Origin: Oxalobacteraceae bacterium
GTDB taxonomy: Bacteria > Pseudomonadota > Gammaproteobacteria > Burkholderiales > Burkholderiaceae_D
Direction of reading: 5' to 3'
DNA length: 33,458 bases
Assembly (NCBI GenBank): GCA_947487325.1
Contig: CANKWG010000002.1
Span: 1-33,458 of the forward strand
Shown: in pieces, positions 1-9,036 of the stretch
Layout of the letters: each line of letters opens with the position of its first letter
Numbering within the stretch: the stretch's first letter is position 1
Translations under genes and position numbers: made by a program
The notes under the pieces: model-generated
Seen by the model: the letters and a program-made list of their open reading frames with translations, nothing else
The model's database searches: none
Told to the model about the DNA's origin: nothing

Positions 1-3
1 AGG

Positions 4-9
4 ATTATA
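4..9 (-). promoter_or_regulatory. Consensus -10 hexamer facing out of the window
   Basis: Read on the minus strand, bases 9 to 4 spell TATAAT, a perfect sigma-70 -10 hexamer. No good -35 lies at the right distance. It points left, away from mreB, so it would serve a divergent gene just outside the window. In many betaproteobacteria gatC is divergent from mreB, so that is my guess, but the gene itself is not visible. Confidence 0.35.
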
Positions 10-37
10 AGGTAGAATGTCAGGTTAATGGACGCAA

Positions 38-58
38 GCGCTGTGCTTGGTGCAGCGC
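38..58. repeat. Inverted repeat in the mreB upstream region
   Basis: GCGCTG at 38-43 and CAGCGC at 53-58 form a 6-bp stem with a 9-nt loop. It lies about 70 bp upstream of mreB and could be a regulatory hairpin or protein-binding site. There is no T-tract directly after it, so it is not a good terminator. A TTGACC -35-like hexamer follows at 65-70, but I see no matching -10. The rest of 1-129 holds no gene. Confidence 0.25.
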
Positions 59-117
59 ACAATTTTGACCCATTTCCGCAATTTTTCCGCTCGGACGTGC
101 CCCGTTCAGGCGCTTAA

Positions 118-1173
<1,056 letters not shown>

Positions 1174-1224
1174 CTCAATGCGCATGTGTGACCGCTGCCC
1201 GCCAACATTTTGCGGACAGTCGTC

Positions 1225-1246
1225 ACCGCGATGCGCGGTTTTGTAT
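1225..1246 (+). terminator. Weak terminator or attenuator between mreB and mreC
   Basis: ACCGCG at 1225-1230 and CGCGGT at 1234-1239 make a 6-bp GC-rich stem with a 3-nt loop, followed by TTTTGTATTT. This looks like a partial intrinsic terminator in the 138-bp mreB-mreC gap. It could reduce read-through so that MreB is made in excess of MreC and MreD. A palindromic GTTATAAC lies just downstream (about 1259-1266) and contains a TATAAC -10-like element, but no good -35 was seen. Confidence 0.4.
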
Positions 1247-1314
1247 TTGCGAGAGGCGGTTATAACGCGCTACTTGCAGGTTTTCCATTTCGACGGCACT
1301 AGAGTCTCACCTTG

Positions 1315-2235
1315 ATGGAATACAGTCCGCCGCCACTCTTCAAGCAAGGTGCTTCGGCACGTGCAAAGATGCTTTTCTTTGCGTTGATTGCAGTCGCTTT
1401 GCTGATGGCTGATTCACGATTGCGCACACTCGGTGTGATGCGTCAGGCGATCGGCGCAGCCTTGTATCCGTTGCAAATCGTCGCGATGCTTCCTCGAGAC
1501 GCATTCTTCTCTGTAACAGACTACTTTGGGTCACTGACCCGCCTGGAAAGTGAAAATGCGCGCATGCGCGAGCAGAGGGTGCTGAATTCACAGCAATTGC
1601 AACAGAACGCGCAGCTGCTTGCAGAGAACGCGCATTTGCGTCGCTTGCTTGACGCTTCCGATCGCGTTCAGATCAAAACGCTGATGGGCGAGATTCTCTA
1701 CGATGCGCGCGATCCATTTTCACGCAAAATTATTCTTGACCGTGGGCAGTCACATGGCATCCGTACAGGACAGCCTGTCATTGATGATCTCGGCGTAATC
1801 GGTCAGGTTACGCGCGTATTTCCCTTTACCTCCGAAGTCACGCTGCTGACTGACAAAGACCACGCGATACCGGTTCAGGTACTGCGCAGCGGTGTGCGCA
1901 GCGTCGCCTATGGCCGTGGTCAGTCCGGGGTGCTCGAATTGCGTTTCATGGCGTCCAATGCCGATATTCGCAAAGGTGATGTGCTGTCGACGTCGGGTAT
2001 TGATGGTGTTTATCCTTCAGGCCTGTCAGTTGCGACGGTGGTCAGTGTCGATACACAGACGTCGGATGCCTTTGCCCGTATCTTGTGTCAGCCTAGCGCA
2101 GGCGTCTCTCGCCATCGACAAGTGCTGATTCTGCTCGCAGAAAATAACCAGCCACCCCCGCCGACGACAGACAACCCACTGCAGCCAGAACTTCGTAACA
2201 AGCGTGCGCGCAAAGATGCAACGGAGACGCAATGA
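1315..2235 (+). CDS. mreC: Rod shape-determining protein MreC
   Basis: MreC is an inner-membrane, mostly periplasmic protein that links MreB to the PBP2/RodA synthase and helps activate PBP2. The protein has a short cytoplasmic N-terminus, one membrane segment at about residues 20-40 (MLFFALIAVALLMA), a coiled-coil stretch rich in E, N, Q and L at about 75-115, then the beta-barrel MreC domain. It ends in a proline-rich tail. The ORF track starts at the TTG at 1312; the adjacent ATG at 1315 gives the family-typical MEYSPPPLFKQG start and is preferred, giving 306 aa. The ribosome site is weak. The stop overlaps the mreD start as ATGA, suggesting translational coupling. Confidence 0.96.
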   Translation: MEYSPPPLFKQGASARAKMLFFALIAVALLMADSRLRTLGVMRQAIGAALYPLQIVAMLPRDAFFSVTDYFGSLTRLESENARMREQRVLNSQQLQQNAQLLAENAHLRRLLDASDRVQIKTLMGEILYDARDPFSRKIILDRGQSHGIRTGQPVIDDLGVIGQVTRVFPFTSEVTLLTDKDHAIPVQVLRSGVRSVAYGRGQSGVLELRFMASNADIRKGDVLSTSGIDGVYPSGLSVATVVSVDTQTSDAFARILCQPSAGVSRHRQVLILLAENNQPPPPTTDNPLQPELRNKRARKDATETQ

Positions 2236-2744
2236 TCGATCGTGACCATATTCTTCTGCCGGTCAATCCTGCATTCATTGCATTCAGCTTGCTGGCGGCA
2301 TTTTTCATGAATCTTTTCCCCTGGGGTAGTTGGGGTTGGATACCGGACTTCGTCGCACTGACCCTGGTGTTCTGGAGTATTTATCAGCCGCGCAAGGTGG
2401 GTATCGGTATTGCGTTCCTGATGGGACTGGTCATGGACGTACACAGCGCATCCCTGCTGGGCGAGAACGCGCTGGCCTATACGCTGCTATCTTATTTTGC
2501 GATTACGATTCACCGCCGCGTGCTGTGGTTCCGACCCTCGGTACAAGCTTTGCACGTGCTGCCGCTCTTCATCGTGATGCAGGTCGTGCAGATGCTGATT
2601 CAGCTCGCTGTTACGGGGAATTTGCCTAGCTGGTTGTATTTTGTTCAAAGCATTGTGGCCACCCTCGTCTGGCCGATTGTCTGCTGGTTGCTACTCGCAC
2701 CTCAGCGGCGTGCAGTCGATCGTGACGAAACGCGGCCTATCTGA
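2232..2744 (+). CDS. mreD: Rod shape-determining protein MreD
   Basis: MreD is a small integral membrane partner of MreC in the elongation complex. The 170-residue product is almost entirely hydrophobic, with about five predicted membrane segments and short basic loops. The central stretch G-V-M-D-V-H-S-A-S-L-L-G-E-N-A-L (about residues 65-82) matches the most conserved part of the family. Its ATG overlaps the mreC stop by 4 bp. A 58-bp gap without an evident promoter separates it from mrdA. Family assignment rests on position, length and topology, since MreD sequences diverge widely, but the context is unambiguous. Confidence 0.95.
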   Translation: MIDRDHILLPVNPAFIAFSLLAAFFMNLFPWGSWGWIPDFVALTLVFWSIYQPRKVGIGIAFLMGLVMDVHSASLLGENALAYTLLSYFAITIHRRVLWFRPSVQALHVLPLFIVMQVVQMLIQLAVTGNLPSWLYFVQSIVATLVWPIVCWLLLAPQRRAVDRDETRPI

Positions 2745-2802
2745 TGATGCGCCTGTTTATCCTGGCCGATCGTGTTCTACCTAGTGAATTCAGCCGTGCC
2801 CC

Positions 2803-4788
2803 ATGACCGAAATTAAAGACACTGAACGCGAACTGCAGCTATTCAGATTGCGTCTGTCGGTGGCGGGTCTGGTGGTCTTCGTTTGTTTTGGTTTGCTCAT
2901 GCTGCGTTTTTTATGGCTGCAGGCCGTACGTCACAGCGAATATGCAGAGCGTGCGGAAAGCAACCGTATTTCAGTCGTCCCCGCGGTACCCAATCGCGGA
3001 CTGATTGTGGATCGTAACGGTGTTGTTCTGGCACGTAACTACTCTGCATATACGCTGGAAATTACACCCGCCAAAATTGACCGTCAGCTCGATACCGTGA
3101 TTGATGAGCTTGCGCAGCTGGTGGATATTCAGCCCAAGGATCGCAAGCGCTTTCGACGTTTGATGGAAGAATCCAAGACCTTCGAAAGTCTGCCCATTCG
3201 TACTCGCCTCACCGATGAAGAAGTTGCGCGCTTTGCGGCCCAGCGTTACCGCTTCCCTGGTGTTGATATTCAGGCGCGTTTATTCCGTCAATATCCTTTG
3301 GGTCAGACGGCTTCGCACATGATTGGTTATATCGGTCGCGTCAACAAAAAAGAAGCTGAACGTCTAGAGGGGAGTGATGACGCTGCCAACTATCGTGGCA
3401 CCGAATACATCGGCAAAGAAGGTATAGAAAAAAGTTACGAGAAACATCTGCACGGCATGACTGGATATGACGAGATCGAGGTCTCGGCTGGTGGACGCGC
3501 AAATCGCACTCTGTCACGTACAGCGCCTACGCCGGGTAATAACCTGATTTTGTCAGTTGATATCGAGCTGCAGAAAATTGTGGAAAAAGCCTTTGGCGAT
3601 CGACGTGGCGCTTTGGTGGCTATCGAGCCTGAAACGGGCGACATTCTCGCTTACGTTTCCATGCCCACTTATGATCCCAACCTGTTCGTCGAAGGTATTG
3701 ATGCGAAAAGCTGGGAGGAGCTAAATACCTCTCTCGACAAGCCTTTGCTCAATCGCGCGCTGATCGGCAGCTACCCACCGGGCTCAACCTTCAAACCTTA
3801 CATGGCGCTGGCCTCGCTCGAATTGGGCAAGCGCACACCCGAGTTCGCGATTTTTGATCCGGGCTACTTCATGTTTGGTAACAATCGCTTTCGCGATGAC
3901 AAGGAAGGTGGACATGGTCGGGTTGATATGTACAAGTCGATCGTACAGTCCTGTAATACTTACTACTACGTGCTTGCCAATGATCTTGGCATCGATGCAA
4001 TTCATGATTTCATGAAGCCTTTCGGTTTTGGCCAACTCACGGGCATCGATCTTGAAAACGAGCGCCGTGGCGTTTTACCATCGCAGGAATGGAAACGTAA
4101 CGCTTACAAGCGCCCCGAACTGCAAAAATGGTATGCGGGCGAAACGATTTCGGTGGGTATCGGCCAGGGTTATAACTCCTTCACGCCGCTGCAGCTAGCG
4201 CATGCGGTCGCTAACCTGAGTAATAACGGCGTCGTCATGAAACCGCATTTGGTCAAAATGGTCGAGAACGGCACGACCAAAGCCAGAAAACTGACGGTGC
4301 CCAAAGAGAGCTATCGTATACCGCTCAAACCTGAAAACATCGAGGTCATCAAGCAGGCAATGATCGGTGTCACCAAAGAAGGTACATCGGCAAGATCATT
4401 CGCGAATGCACCCTATAGCTCAGGGGGTAAAACGGGTACGGCACAAGCTGCAGCGATGAGCAAGAGCGTGAAATACGACGCGAGCAAAATTGCTGAAAGA
4501 CTGCGCGACCATTCGCTTTATATTGCTTTTGCACCGGCAGACAAGCCGAAGATCGCGTTGGCAGTCATTGTGGAAAATGCGGGCTTCGGGGCTGCCGCTG
4601 CCGCGCCGATTGCGCGCATGGCGATGGATTTTTATTTGACAGGCAAGCGGCCGGACGAGCCGCCGCCCAAGCCTAAAGCCAAAGACGCGACACCGGCAGC
4701 GGAGACGCAGGCGCCCAAGCCTGCGGTGCCCACGCAATCCCCGTCAAGTGCGCCAGCAGCCACGACTTCACCCGGGAGAGCCAATTGA
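2803..4788 (+). CDS. mrdA: Penicillin-binding protein 2, elongation transpeptidase
   Basis: PBP2 is the monofunctional class B transpeptidase that cross-links new sidewall peptidoglycan with the RodA glycosyltransferase. The 661-residue protein has an N-terminal membrane anchor (about residues 15-40), a dimerisation/pedestal region (about 55-230) and a C-terminal transpeptidase domain. The three active-site motifs are visible: STFK with Ser328 and Lys331, SCN at 383-385 and KTG at 543-545. The C-terminus after about residue 610 is a low-complexity Pro/Ala/Lys tail with no catalytic content. The next gene, rodA, starts inside the stop region, which fits a co-translated PBP2-RodA pair. Confidence 0.97.
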   Translation: MTEIKDTERELQLFRLRLSVAGLVVFVCFGLLMLRFLWLQAVRHSEYAERAESNRISVVPAVPNRGLIVDRNGVVLARNYSAYTLEITPAKIDRQLDTVIDELAQLVDIQPKDRKRFRRLMEESKTFESLPIRTRLTDEEVARFAAQRYRFPGVDIQARLFRQYPLGQTASHMIGYIGRVNKKEAERLEGSDDAANYRGTEYIGKEGIEKSYEKHLHGMTGYDEIEVSAGGRANRTLSRTAPTPGNNLILSVDIELQKIVEKAFGDRRGALVAIEPETGDILAYVSMPTYDPNLFVEGIDAKSWEELNTSLDKPLLNRALIGSYPPGSTFKPYMALASLELGKRTPEFAIFDPGYFMFGNNRFRDDKEGGHGRVDMYKSIVQSCNTYYYVLANDLGIDAIHDFMKPFGFGQLTGIDLENERRGVLPSQEWKRNAYKRPELQKWYAGETISVGIGQGYNSFTPLQLAHAVANLSNNGVVMKPHLVKMVENGTTKARKLTVPKESYRIPLKPENIEVIKQAMIGVTKEGTSARSFANAPYSSGGKTGTAQAAAMSKSVKYDASKIAERLRDHSLYIAFAPADKPKIALAVIVENAGFGAAAAAPIARMAMDFYLTGKRPDEPPPKPKAKDATPAAETQAPKPAVPTQSPSSAPAATTSPGRAN

Positions 4789-5906
4789 TCTCATTCATGG
4801 ATAACAGTCGGTTTCAGGTGATCAATCAGGTTCGGCGTCGCTTTTTCATTTTCGATCGTACGCTGACGATTATTCTCGGCCTGATTCTTCTGTTGGGATG
4901 CTTGGCAGTGTTCTCGGCGGCCATGGATTTTCCCGGACGCTTTGAGGGGCATGTGCGCAATATCGCCGTGGGTATCGCCGTGATGTGGGTTGCTGCGATG
5001 ATTCCGCCACAAACCCTGATGCGTTTTGCTGTGCCGATCTACCTGATGGGTGTTGCCTTGCTGGTCGCAGTCGCGCTGTTCGGATTAATCAAGAACGGCG
5101 CGCGTCGTTGGATCAATATCGGCGTCATCATTCAGCCCTCGGAAATCATGAAGCTGGCATTGCCTTTGATGCTTGCTTGGTACTTTCAAAAACGCGAGGG
5201 CATGATTCGTTGGCGTGATTTTCTTTTTGCCGGAGTTCTTCTCGCCATCCCAGTCGCTCTGATCTTGCGTCAGCCCGACCTGGGCACCTCCTTGCTAGTG
5301 ACTTCGGCGGGATTTTTCGTGATCTTTCTCGCCGGTTTGTCTTGGCGGCTGATCACTGGTCTGATCATCGCTGGCCTTTCCAGTTTGCCGCTGCTTTGGA
5401 CGCTCCTGCATGATTATCAGCGCAACCGGGTCATGACGCTGCTTGATCCCACTTCAGATCCCTTGGGTAAAGGTTTTCACATCATTCAGTCCACCATTGC
5501 GATCGGTTCCGGCGGACTGATCGGCAAGGGATGGCTCAATGGCACACAGTCTCATCTGGAATTCATTCCTGAACGTACAACCGATTTCATTTTTGCGGTG
5601 TTCTCCGAAGAATTCGGATTGCTGGGCAATGGCGTCCTGCTGGTGTTGTATCTATTGCTGATTGGCCGCGGACTGATCATCTCAGCAAATGCACCCACAC
5701 TTTTTTCACGTCTGTTGGCAGGTACGCTGACTTTATCGATATTTGTTTATGTGTTTGTGAATATGGGTATGGTCAGCGGAATTTTGCCGGTCGTCGGTGT
5801 GCCACTGCCTTTCGTGAGTTATGGCGGCACGGCCTTTGTTACCCTCAGTCTGGGTGTGGGTACGCTGATGAGTATTCAGCGGCATCGCAAACTGGTACAA
5901 ACCTGA
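4785..5906 (+). CDS. rodA: RodA, SEDS peptidoglycan glycosyltransferase
   Basis: RodA polymerises lipid II into glycan strands during elongation and works as a pair with PBP2. The 373-residue product has about ten membrane segments and SEDS-family sequences, including the loop with QPDLGTSLL near residue 163 and the conserved end PLPFVSYGGTAF near residue 340. The start is uncertain. A TTG at 4785 overlaps the mrdA stop (TTGA) and sits 7 nt after GGGAG. An ATG at 4797 would remove four residues but has no nearby ribosome site. I keep the TTG. rlpA follows 28 bp downstream by its preferred ATG. Confidence 0.95.
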   Translation: MISFMDNSRFQVINQVRRRFFIFDRTLTIILGLILLLGCLAVFSAAMDFPGRFEGHVRNIAVGIAVMWVAAMIPPQTLMRFAVPIYLMGVALLVAVALFGLIKNGARRWINIGVIIQPSEIMKLALPLMLAWYFQKREGMIRWRDFLFAGVLLAIPVALILRQPDLGTSLLVTSAGFFVIFLAGLSWRLITGLIIAGLSSLPLLWTLLHDYQRNRVMTLLDPTSDPLGKGFHIIQSTIAIGSGGLIGKGWLNGTQSHLEFIPERTTDFIFAVFSEEFGLLGNGVLLVLYLLLIGRGLIISANAPTLFSRLLAGTLTLSIFVYVFVNMGMVSGILPVVGVPLPFVSYGGTAFVTLSLGVGTLMSIQRHRKLVQT

Positions 5907-5934
5907 TTTGCTCGTGTACGGCGCTTCCGGTTTT

Positions 5935-6984
5935 ATGGACCCTTTGTACCGGCGCGGGTACTACAGCGGGTTAGTCCTGTGCGCAACGACTTTGTTAAGT
6001 AGTTGTACCACCATCGATTTATCGGAACCACGCGATTCCGATCGCAGGGCACCGGTGATCCGGCGCTCAACATCGGATAAGAGCACGACAGCGCCATCCG
6101 GCAGTACGACCAATAATGCTGTCCCGCCCATCTCGCAATCACCTTCGACATCTGCCACCAGAAAACCTGGCGCCTACTACAAGGACGATGGGCCGGACGA
6201 TCGCATCCCTGAAGGTTTGCTCGATACGCCTGACGCAGAGCCCCGCATTGAGCCCTATGCAAAGGGGCCGAGCCGACCCTATACGATTTTCGATCAGACC
6301 TACGTCCCCATCACGGACAATCGTCCGTTCGTACAGCGTGGCATAGGCAGTTGGTATGGAAAAAAATTTCATGGACAGCGCACCGCATCAGGTGAAATTT
6401 ACGATATGTATAAGATGACGGCAGCGCATCCGACGCTGCCGATACCGTGCTATGCACGTGTCACTAATTTGCGTAATGGGAAACAAGTCATTGTTCGCAT
6501 CAATGATCGTGGCCCATTTCATTCGTCTCGCATCATCGACCTGTCTTACACCGCCGCGCTGAAGCTAGGTTATGTGCAAAATGGCAGCTCGGAGCTTGAA
6601 GTCGAGCGATTGCTACCGGAGGAAATCACGCGTATGCAAGCTGCCCGACGCTCAGACGGCAGCCTTGCAGCTAAGCTTGTTACTGCGGATGAAATCGATG
6701 CAATTGTTCGTCCCGTTAATGCACCGACCACTTCCGCGGTAGCCGTGGAGGCAGGTGGATTTTTCCTGCAGTTTGGCGTTTTTTCGCAAGTACAGAACGC
6801 CGCCTCCCTGCGTGAACGTTTGCTCTCCACATGGCCTGAGGATTTACCGCGGCCTGAGGTCGTTCAAAGTCAGGGTCTGTACCGTTTGCACAGCGGCCCC
6901 TTCAATACGCGCGAGATGGCCGACCGCGCCGCGCAAGCGCTGAAATCATCGGCGCAGTTGCAGCCCACGATTGTGCAGAAATAG
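5935..6984 (+). CDS. rlpA: RlpA-like lipoprotein, septal lytic transglycosylase with DPBB and SPOR domains
   Basis: RlpA-family proteins are outer-membrane lipoproteins; some cleave denuded glycan at the septum. Starting at the ATG at 5935, the product has 349 aa with a lipoprotein signal ending in LSSC (Cys24). The track start at the TTG at 5908 would only lengthen the signal. After a low-complexity linker comes the double-psi beta-barrel (about residues 130-225), including GSWYGKKFHG, RTASGE and the catalytic-type NDRGPF motif. A SPOR domain, which binds denuded peptidoglycan, occupies about 275-349 (FFLQFGVFSQ). It closes the elongation cluster. The stop is only 1 bp from the convergent rsmI stop. 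Enzyme activity is inferred from the family. Confidence 0.92.
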   Translation: MDPLYRRGYYSGLVLCATTLLSSCTTIDLSEPRDSDRRAPVIRRSTSDKSTTAPSGSTTNNAVPPISQSPSTSATRKPGAYYKDDGPDDRIPEGLLDTPDAEPRIEPYAKGPSRPYTIFDQTYVPITDNRPFVQRGIGSWYGKKFHGQRTASGEIYDMYKMTAAHPTLPIPCYARVTNLRNGKQVIVRINDRGPFHSSRIIDLSYTAALKLGYVQNGSSELEVERLLPEEITRMQAARRSDGSLAAKLVTADEIDAIVRPVNAPTTSAVAVEAGGFFLQFGVFSQVQNAASLRERLLSTWPEDLPRPEVVQSQGLYRLHSGPFNTREMADRAAQALKSSAQLQPTIVQK

Positions 6985-6985
6985 A

Positions 6986-7903
6986 TCAGGTAGAGCGAGA
7001 CGTCCGAGCCAGTGCTATTTCGTAGAGCTGATTTTTTTTCACACCGGTAATGCGTGAGGTCAGCGCCGCCGCCTGACTGACGCTGCACTCTTCGAGCAGA
7101 ATATCGAGTACGCGTATCGCATCGTCCAGACCATCGTCATCTTTTGCGGCAGCCGCTTCGATCAACACTACAAACTCACCGCGCTGATGGTTGGGATCCG
7201 AGCTCAGCCAAGGCATAGCCTCCGATAATGGGCAGCGGTGTATTTGTTCGAAAACCTTGGATAATTCTCGTGCGATGACTATCTGTCGGTTGGGTTCAAA
7301 AACGCGGACCATGGCTGCGATGGTCTCCGCGATGCGGTGCGGTGCTTCATAAAACACCAGTGTCGCTGCAGAACTTTTTAGTGAATCCAGAATGGCTTCG
7401 CGTTGTTTGTCGCGTGCTGGTAAGAAACCGACAAAGTGGAATTGATCGGCAATCAGGCCGGAGGTAGATAATGCCGTAACGGCGGCTGATGCACCGGCAA
7501 TCGGTATCACTCGTAGCCCGGCGCTGATTACTGCATCGACGATGCGCGCACCCGGATCAGAAATCGCTGGTGTACCGGCATCCGACACCAGAGCGATGCG
7601 CTCCCCTTCCTGCAGGCGGCGGATGATTTTTTCTGCCACTTCCCGTTCATTATGCTGATGTGCGGACAAAAGGGGCTTATCGATACTAAGGCGAGCGAGT
7701 AATTGTCCTGTCATGCGGGTGTCTTCGCAGGCAATAACCGTGCAAAGCGACAGTGTTTTTAGTGCACGCAGGCTAATATCACCCATATTTCCAATGGGGG
7801 TTGCAACTACATATAATGCGCCGTCTGGAAAACTTTGCCGCTCGAGTTCCCCGGCCAGTGCGGTAATTCTCGCTGTGAAATCCGTGTTTGCCGATGAGTC
7901 CAT
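6986..7903 (-). CDS. rsmI: 16S rRNA (cytidine(1402)-2'-O)-methyltransferase RsmI
   Basis: RsmI uses S-adenosylmethionine to 2'-O-methylate C1402 of 16S rRNA in the ribosomal decoding centre. The tetrapyrrole-methylase-type fold is clear: LYVVATPIGNMGDIS near the N-terminus, ACEDTR, and the long GERIALVSDAGTPAISDPG motif. The track start (TTG at 7999) adds 32 residues of poor family likeness that overlap the yraN start. The ATG at 7903 gives 305 aa and is preferred, although no clear ribosome site precedes it. It is divergent from yraN and converges on rlpA with 1 bp between the stops. The rsmI/yraN/diaA/dolP neighbourhood matches E. coli yraL-yraN-yraO-yraP. Confidence 0.95.
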   Translation of the reverse strand: MDSSANTDFTARITALAGELERQSFPDGALYVVATPIGNMGDISLRALKTLSLCTVIACEDTRMTGQLLARLSIDKPLLSAHQHNEREVAEKIIRRLQEGERIALVSDAGTPAISDPGARIVDAVISAGLRVIPIAGASAAVTALSTSGLIADQFHFVGFLPARDKQREAILDSLKSSAATLVFYEAPHRIAETIAAMVRVFEPNRQIVIARELSKVFEQIHRCPLSEAMPWLSSDPNHQRGEFVVLIEAAAAKDDDGLDDAIRVLDILLEECSVSQAAALTSRITGVKKNQLYEIALARTSRST

Positions 7904-7963
7904 GGAAGATGAGGGCTGGAAAATGAATAAAGCGTCGCAGGTCAGTCGGGTTCGAGCTGGTCT

Positions 7964-7969
7964 ATTGTA
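7964..7969 (-). promoter_or_regulatory. Candidate -10 hexamer for rsmI
   Basis: On the minus strand bases 7969 to 7964 read TACAAT (five of six consensus bases), about 60 bp upstream of the rsmI ATG at 7903. It lies in the 8-bp palindrome TTGTACAA (7965-7972) within the rsmI-yraN divergent gap. No clear -35 element is present, so this is a weak call. Confidence 0.3.
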
Positions 7970-7998
7970 CAAAAGTGTTCGTTTTGAGGCTCGATGCA

Positions 7999-8373
7999 AT
8001 GGCTACGCGCCATGACATTCAGCGGCCGAGCGCTGTTTCGCTCGGTCGGGATGCCGAAGTGCGCGCACTGACTTTCCTTCTGCAGCAAGGGCTGACGCTG
8101 ATCGAAAAAAATTTTCGCTGTCGCGCAGGTGAAATTGATCTGATCATGCGCGATGTACAAACGCTGGTCTTTATAGAAGTCCGCTCCCGTAAAAATCAGC
8201 AGTTTGGCGGCGCCGCTGCGAGCGTGGGCCCCGTCAAGCAGCAGCGCCTGTGGCGTAGTGCCTCTCTTTACTTGCTAAAGTTTCCCAAGCCGCCTGCCTG
8301 CCGTTTTGATCTGGTGGCTATCGATGGTAACGATCTCCGCTGGATGAAAAACATACGTCTTTCCGCTCGCTGA
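7999..8373 (+). CDS. yraN: YraN/UPF0102 family endonuclease-like protein
   Basis: YraN belongs to a widespread family with a restriction-endonuclease-like fold whose cellular role is poorly defined. The product is 124 aa from the ATG at 7999, which has GAGG nine bases upstream; the track GTG at 7975 would add eight residues. The PD-(D/E)XK-like core is visible: an N-terminal helix with GRDAEVRAL, then NFRCRAGEIDLIMRD followed by TLVFIEVRSRK, giving the D...ExK-type arrangement. It lies divergent from rsmI and upstream of diaA, the conserved order in proteobacteria. A possible part in DNA processing or recombination is only inferred from the fold. Confidence 0.92.
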   Translation: MATRHDIQRPSAVSLGRDAEVRALTFLLQQGLTLIEKNFRCRAGEIDLIMRDVQTLVFIEVRSRKNQQFGGAAASVGPVKQQRLWRSASLYLLKFPKPPACRFDLVAIDGNDLRWMKNIRLSAR

Positions 8374-8384
8374 GCCAGTGTCAG

Positions 8385-8403
8385 GCAGGCCCAATAAGCC
8401 TGC
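8385..8403 (+). terminator. Hairpin after yraN, no T-tract
   Basis: GCAGGC at 8385-8390 and GCCTGC at 8398-8403 form a perfect 6-bp stem with a 7-nt loop, 11 bp after the yraN stop. No run of T follows, so it is a weak terminator at best. It may instead mark an mRNA processing or pausing site just before the diaA promoter. Confidence 0.3.
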
Positions 8404-8426
8404 AAGCTATCAGAGCCACTTCCTCT

Positions 8427-8432
8427 TATAAT
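8427..8432 (+). promoter_or_regulatory. Consensus -10 (TATAAT) directly upstream of diaA
   Basis: TATAAT at 8427-8432 ends only 10 nt before the diaA ATG at 8443. A start of transcription at the usual distance, about 8439, would leave a leader of only a few bases, and no Shine-Dalgarno sequence precedes the ATG. The -35 region is not recognisable. If used, this promoter would make a nearly leaderless diaA-dolP mRNA. Confidence 0.45.
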
Positions 8433-8442
8433 CCGGACTAGC

Positions 8443-9036
8443 ATGAACAAGCAACGCATTATTGGACATTTCAACGAGAGTGCCGAGTTAAAGATTCAGG
8501 CGGCGACTGCGCTCGCGCATCCGATTTCGGAAGCCATCGAGCTGATGTTCATGGCGCTTTCGAATGGCAATCGTATTCTTGCATGCGGTAATGGCGGTTC
8601 CGCAGCCCATGCCCAGCATTTTTCTGCTGGCCTGGTCGGTCGTTTCGAGCGGGAACGTCTGCCGTTACCGGCGCTGTCATTGTCAACTGACCCGTCCATC
8701 TTGACGGCTATTGGCAATGACTATAGCTTTGCCGAGATTTTTTCCAAGCAGGTGCAAGCTTATGGGCAAGCCGGTGATGTGTTGCTGGCGATTTCCACCG
8801 CGGGGAATTCGGCCAACGTTATGATGGCAATTGAAACTGCACAGGAGCGAGACATGCGCGTTGTTGCGCTCACTGGCAAAGGTGGCGGTGCAATTGCTTC
8901 ATTACTGAGTGATGCGGATGTACATGTGTGCGTACTGGATGACCGCATGACCCGGATTCAGGAAGTTCATTTATTGATTATTCATTGTCTTTGCGATGGT
9001 ATTGATGTCGCACTTTTTGGAGGAGATGCGGAATGA
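8443..9036 (+). CDS. diaA: DiaA-like SIS-domain protein (phosphoheptose isomerase family)
   Basis: The 197-residue protein is a SIS-domain member of the GmhA/DiaA group. GmhA isomerises sedoheptulose-7-phosphate for LPS heptose synthesis. DiaA binds DnaA and promotes timely replication initiation. Visible motifs are the phosphosugar-binding [14 protein letters not shown] (about residues 47-60), LALSLSTD and [11 protein letters not shown] (about 109-119). Sequence alone does not separate the two roles. Position between yraN and the BON lipoprotein, as in E. coli yraN-yraO-yraP, favours DiaA. The ATG has no ribosome site but follows a TATAAT by 10 nt. Its stop overlaps the dolP ATG. Confidence 0.85.
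   Translation: MNKQRIIGHFNESAELKIQAATALAHPISEAIELMFMALSNGNRILACGNGGSAAHAQHFSAGLVGRFERERLPLPALSLSTDPSILTAIGNDYSFAEIFSKQVQAYGQAGDVLLAISTAGNSANVMMAIETAQERDMRVVALTGKGGGAIASLLSDADVHVCVLDDRMTRIQEVHLLIIHCLCDGIDVALFGGDAE

Noticed and set aside
8443-9036. Call as GmhA, LPS heptose isomerase
   Set aside because: The family cannot be told apart by motif alone. The yraN-diaA-dolP order favours DiaA, and no LPS heptose genes are nearby. GmhA stays possible.
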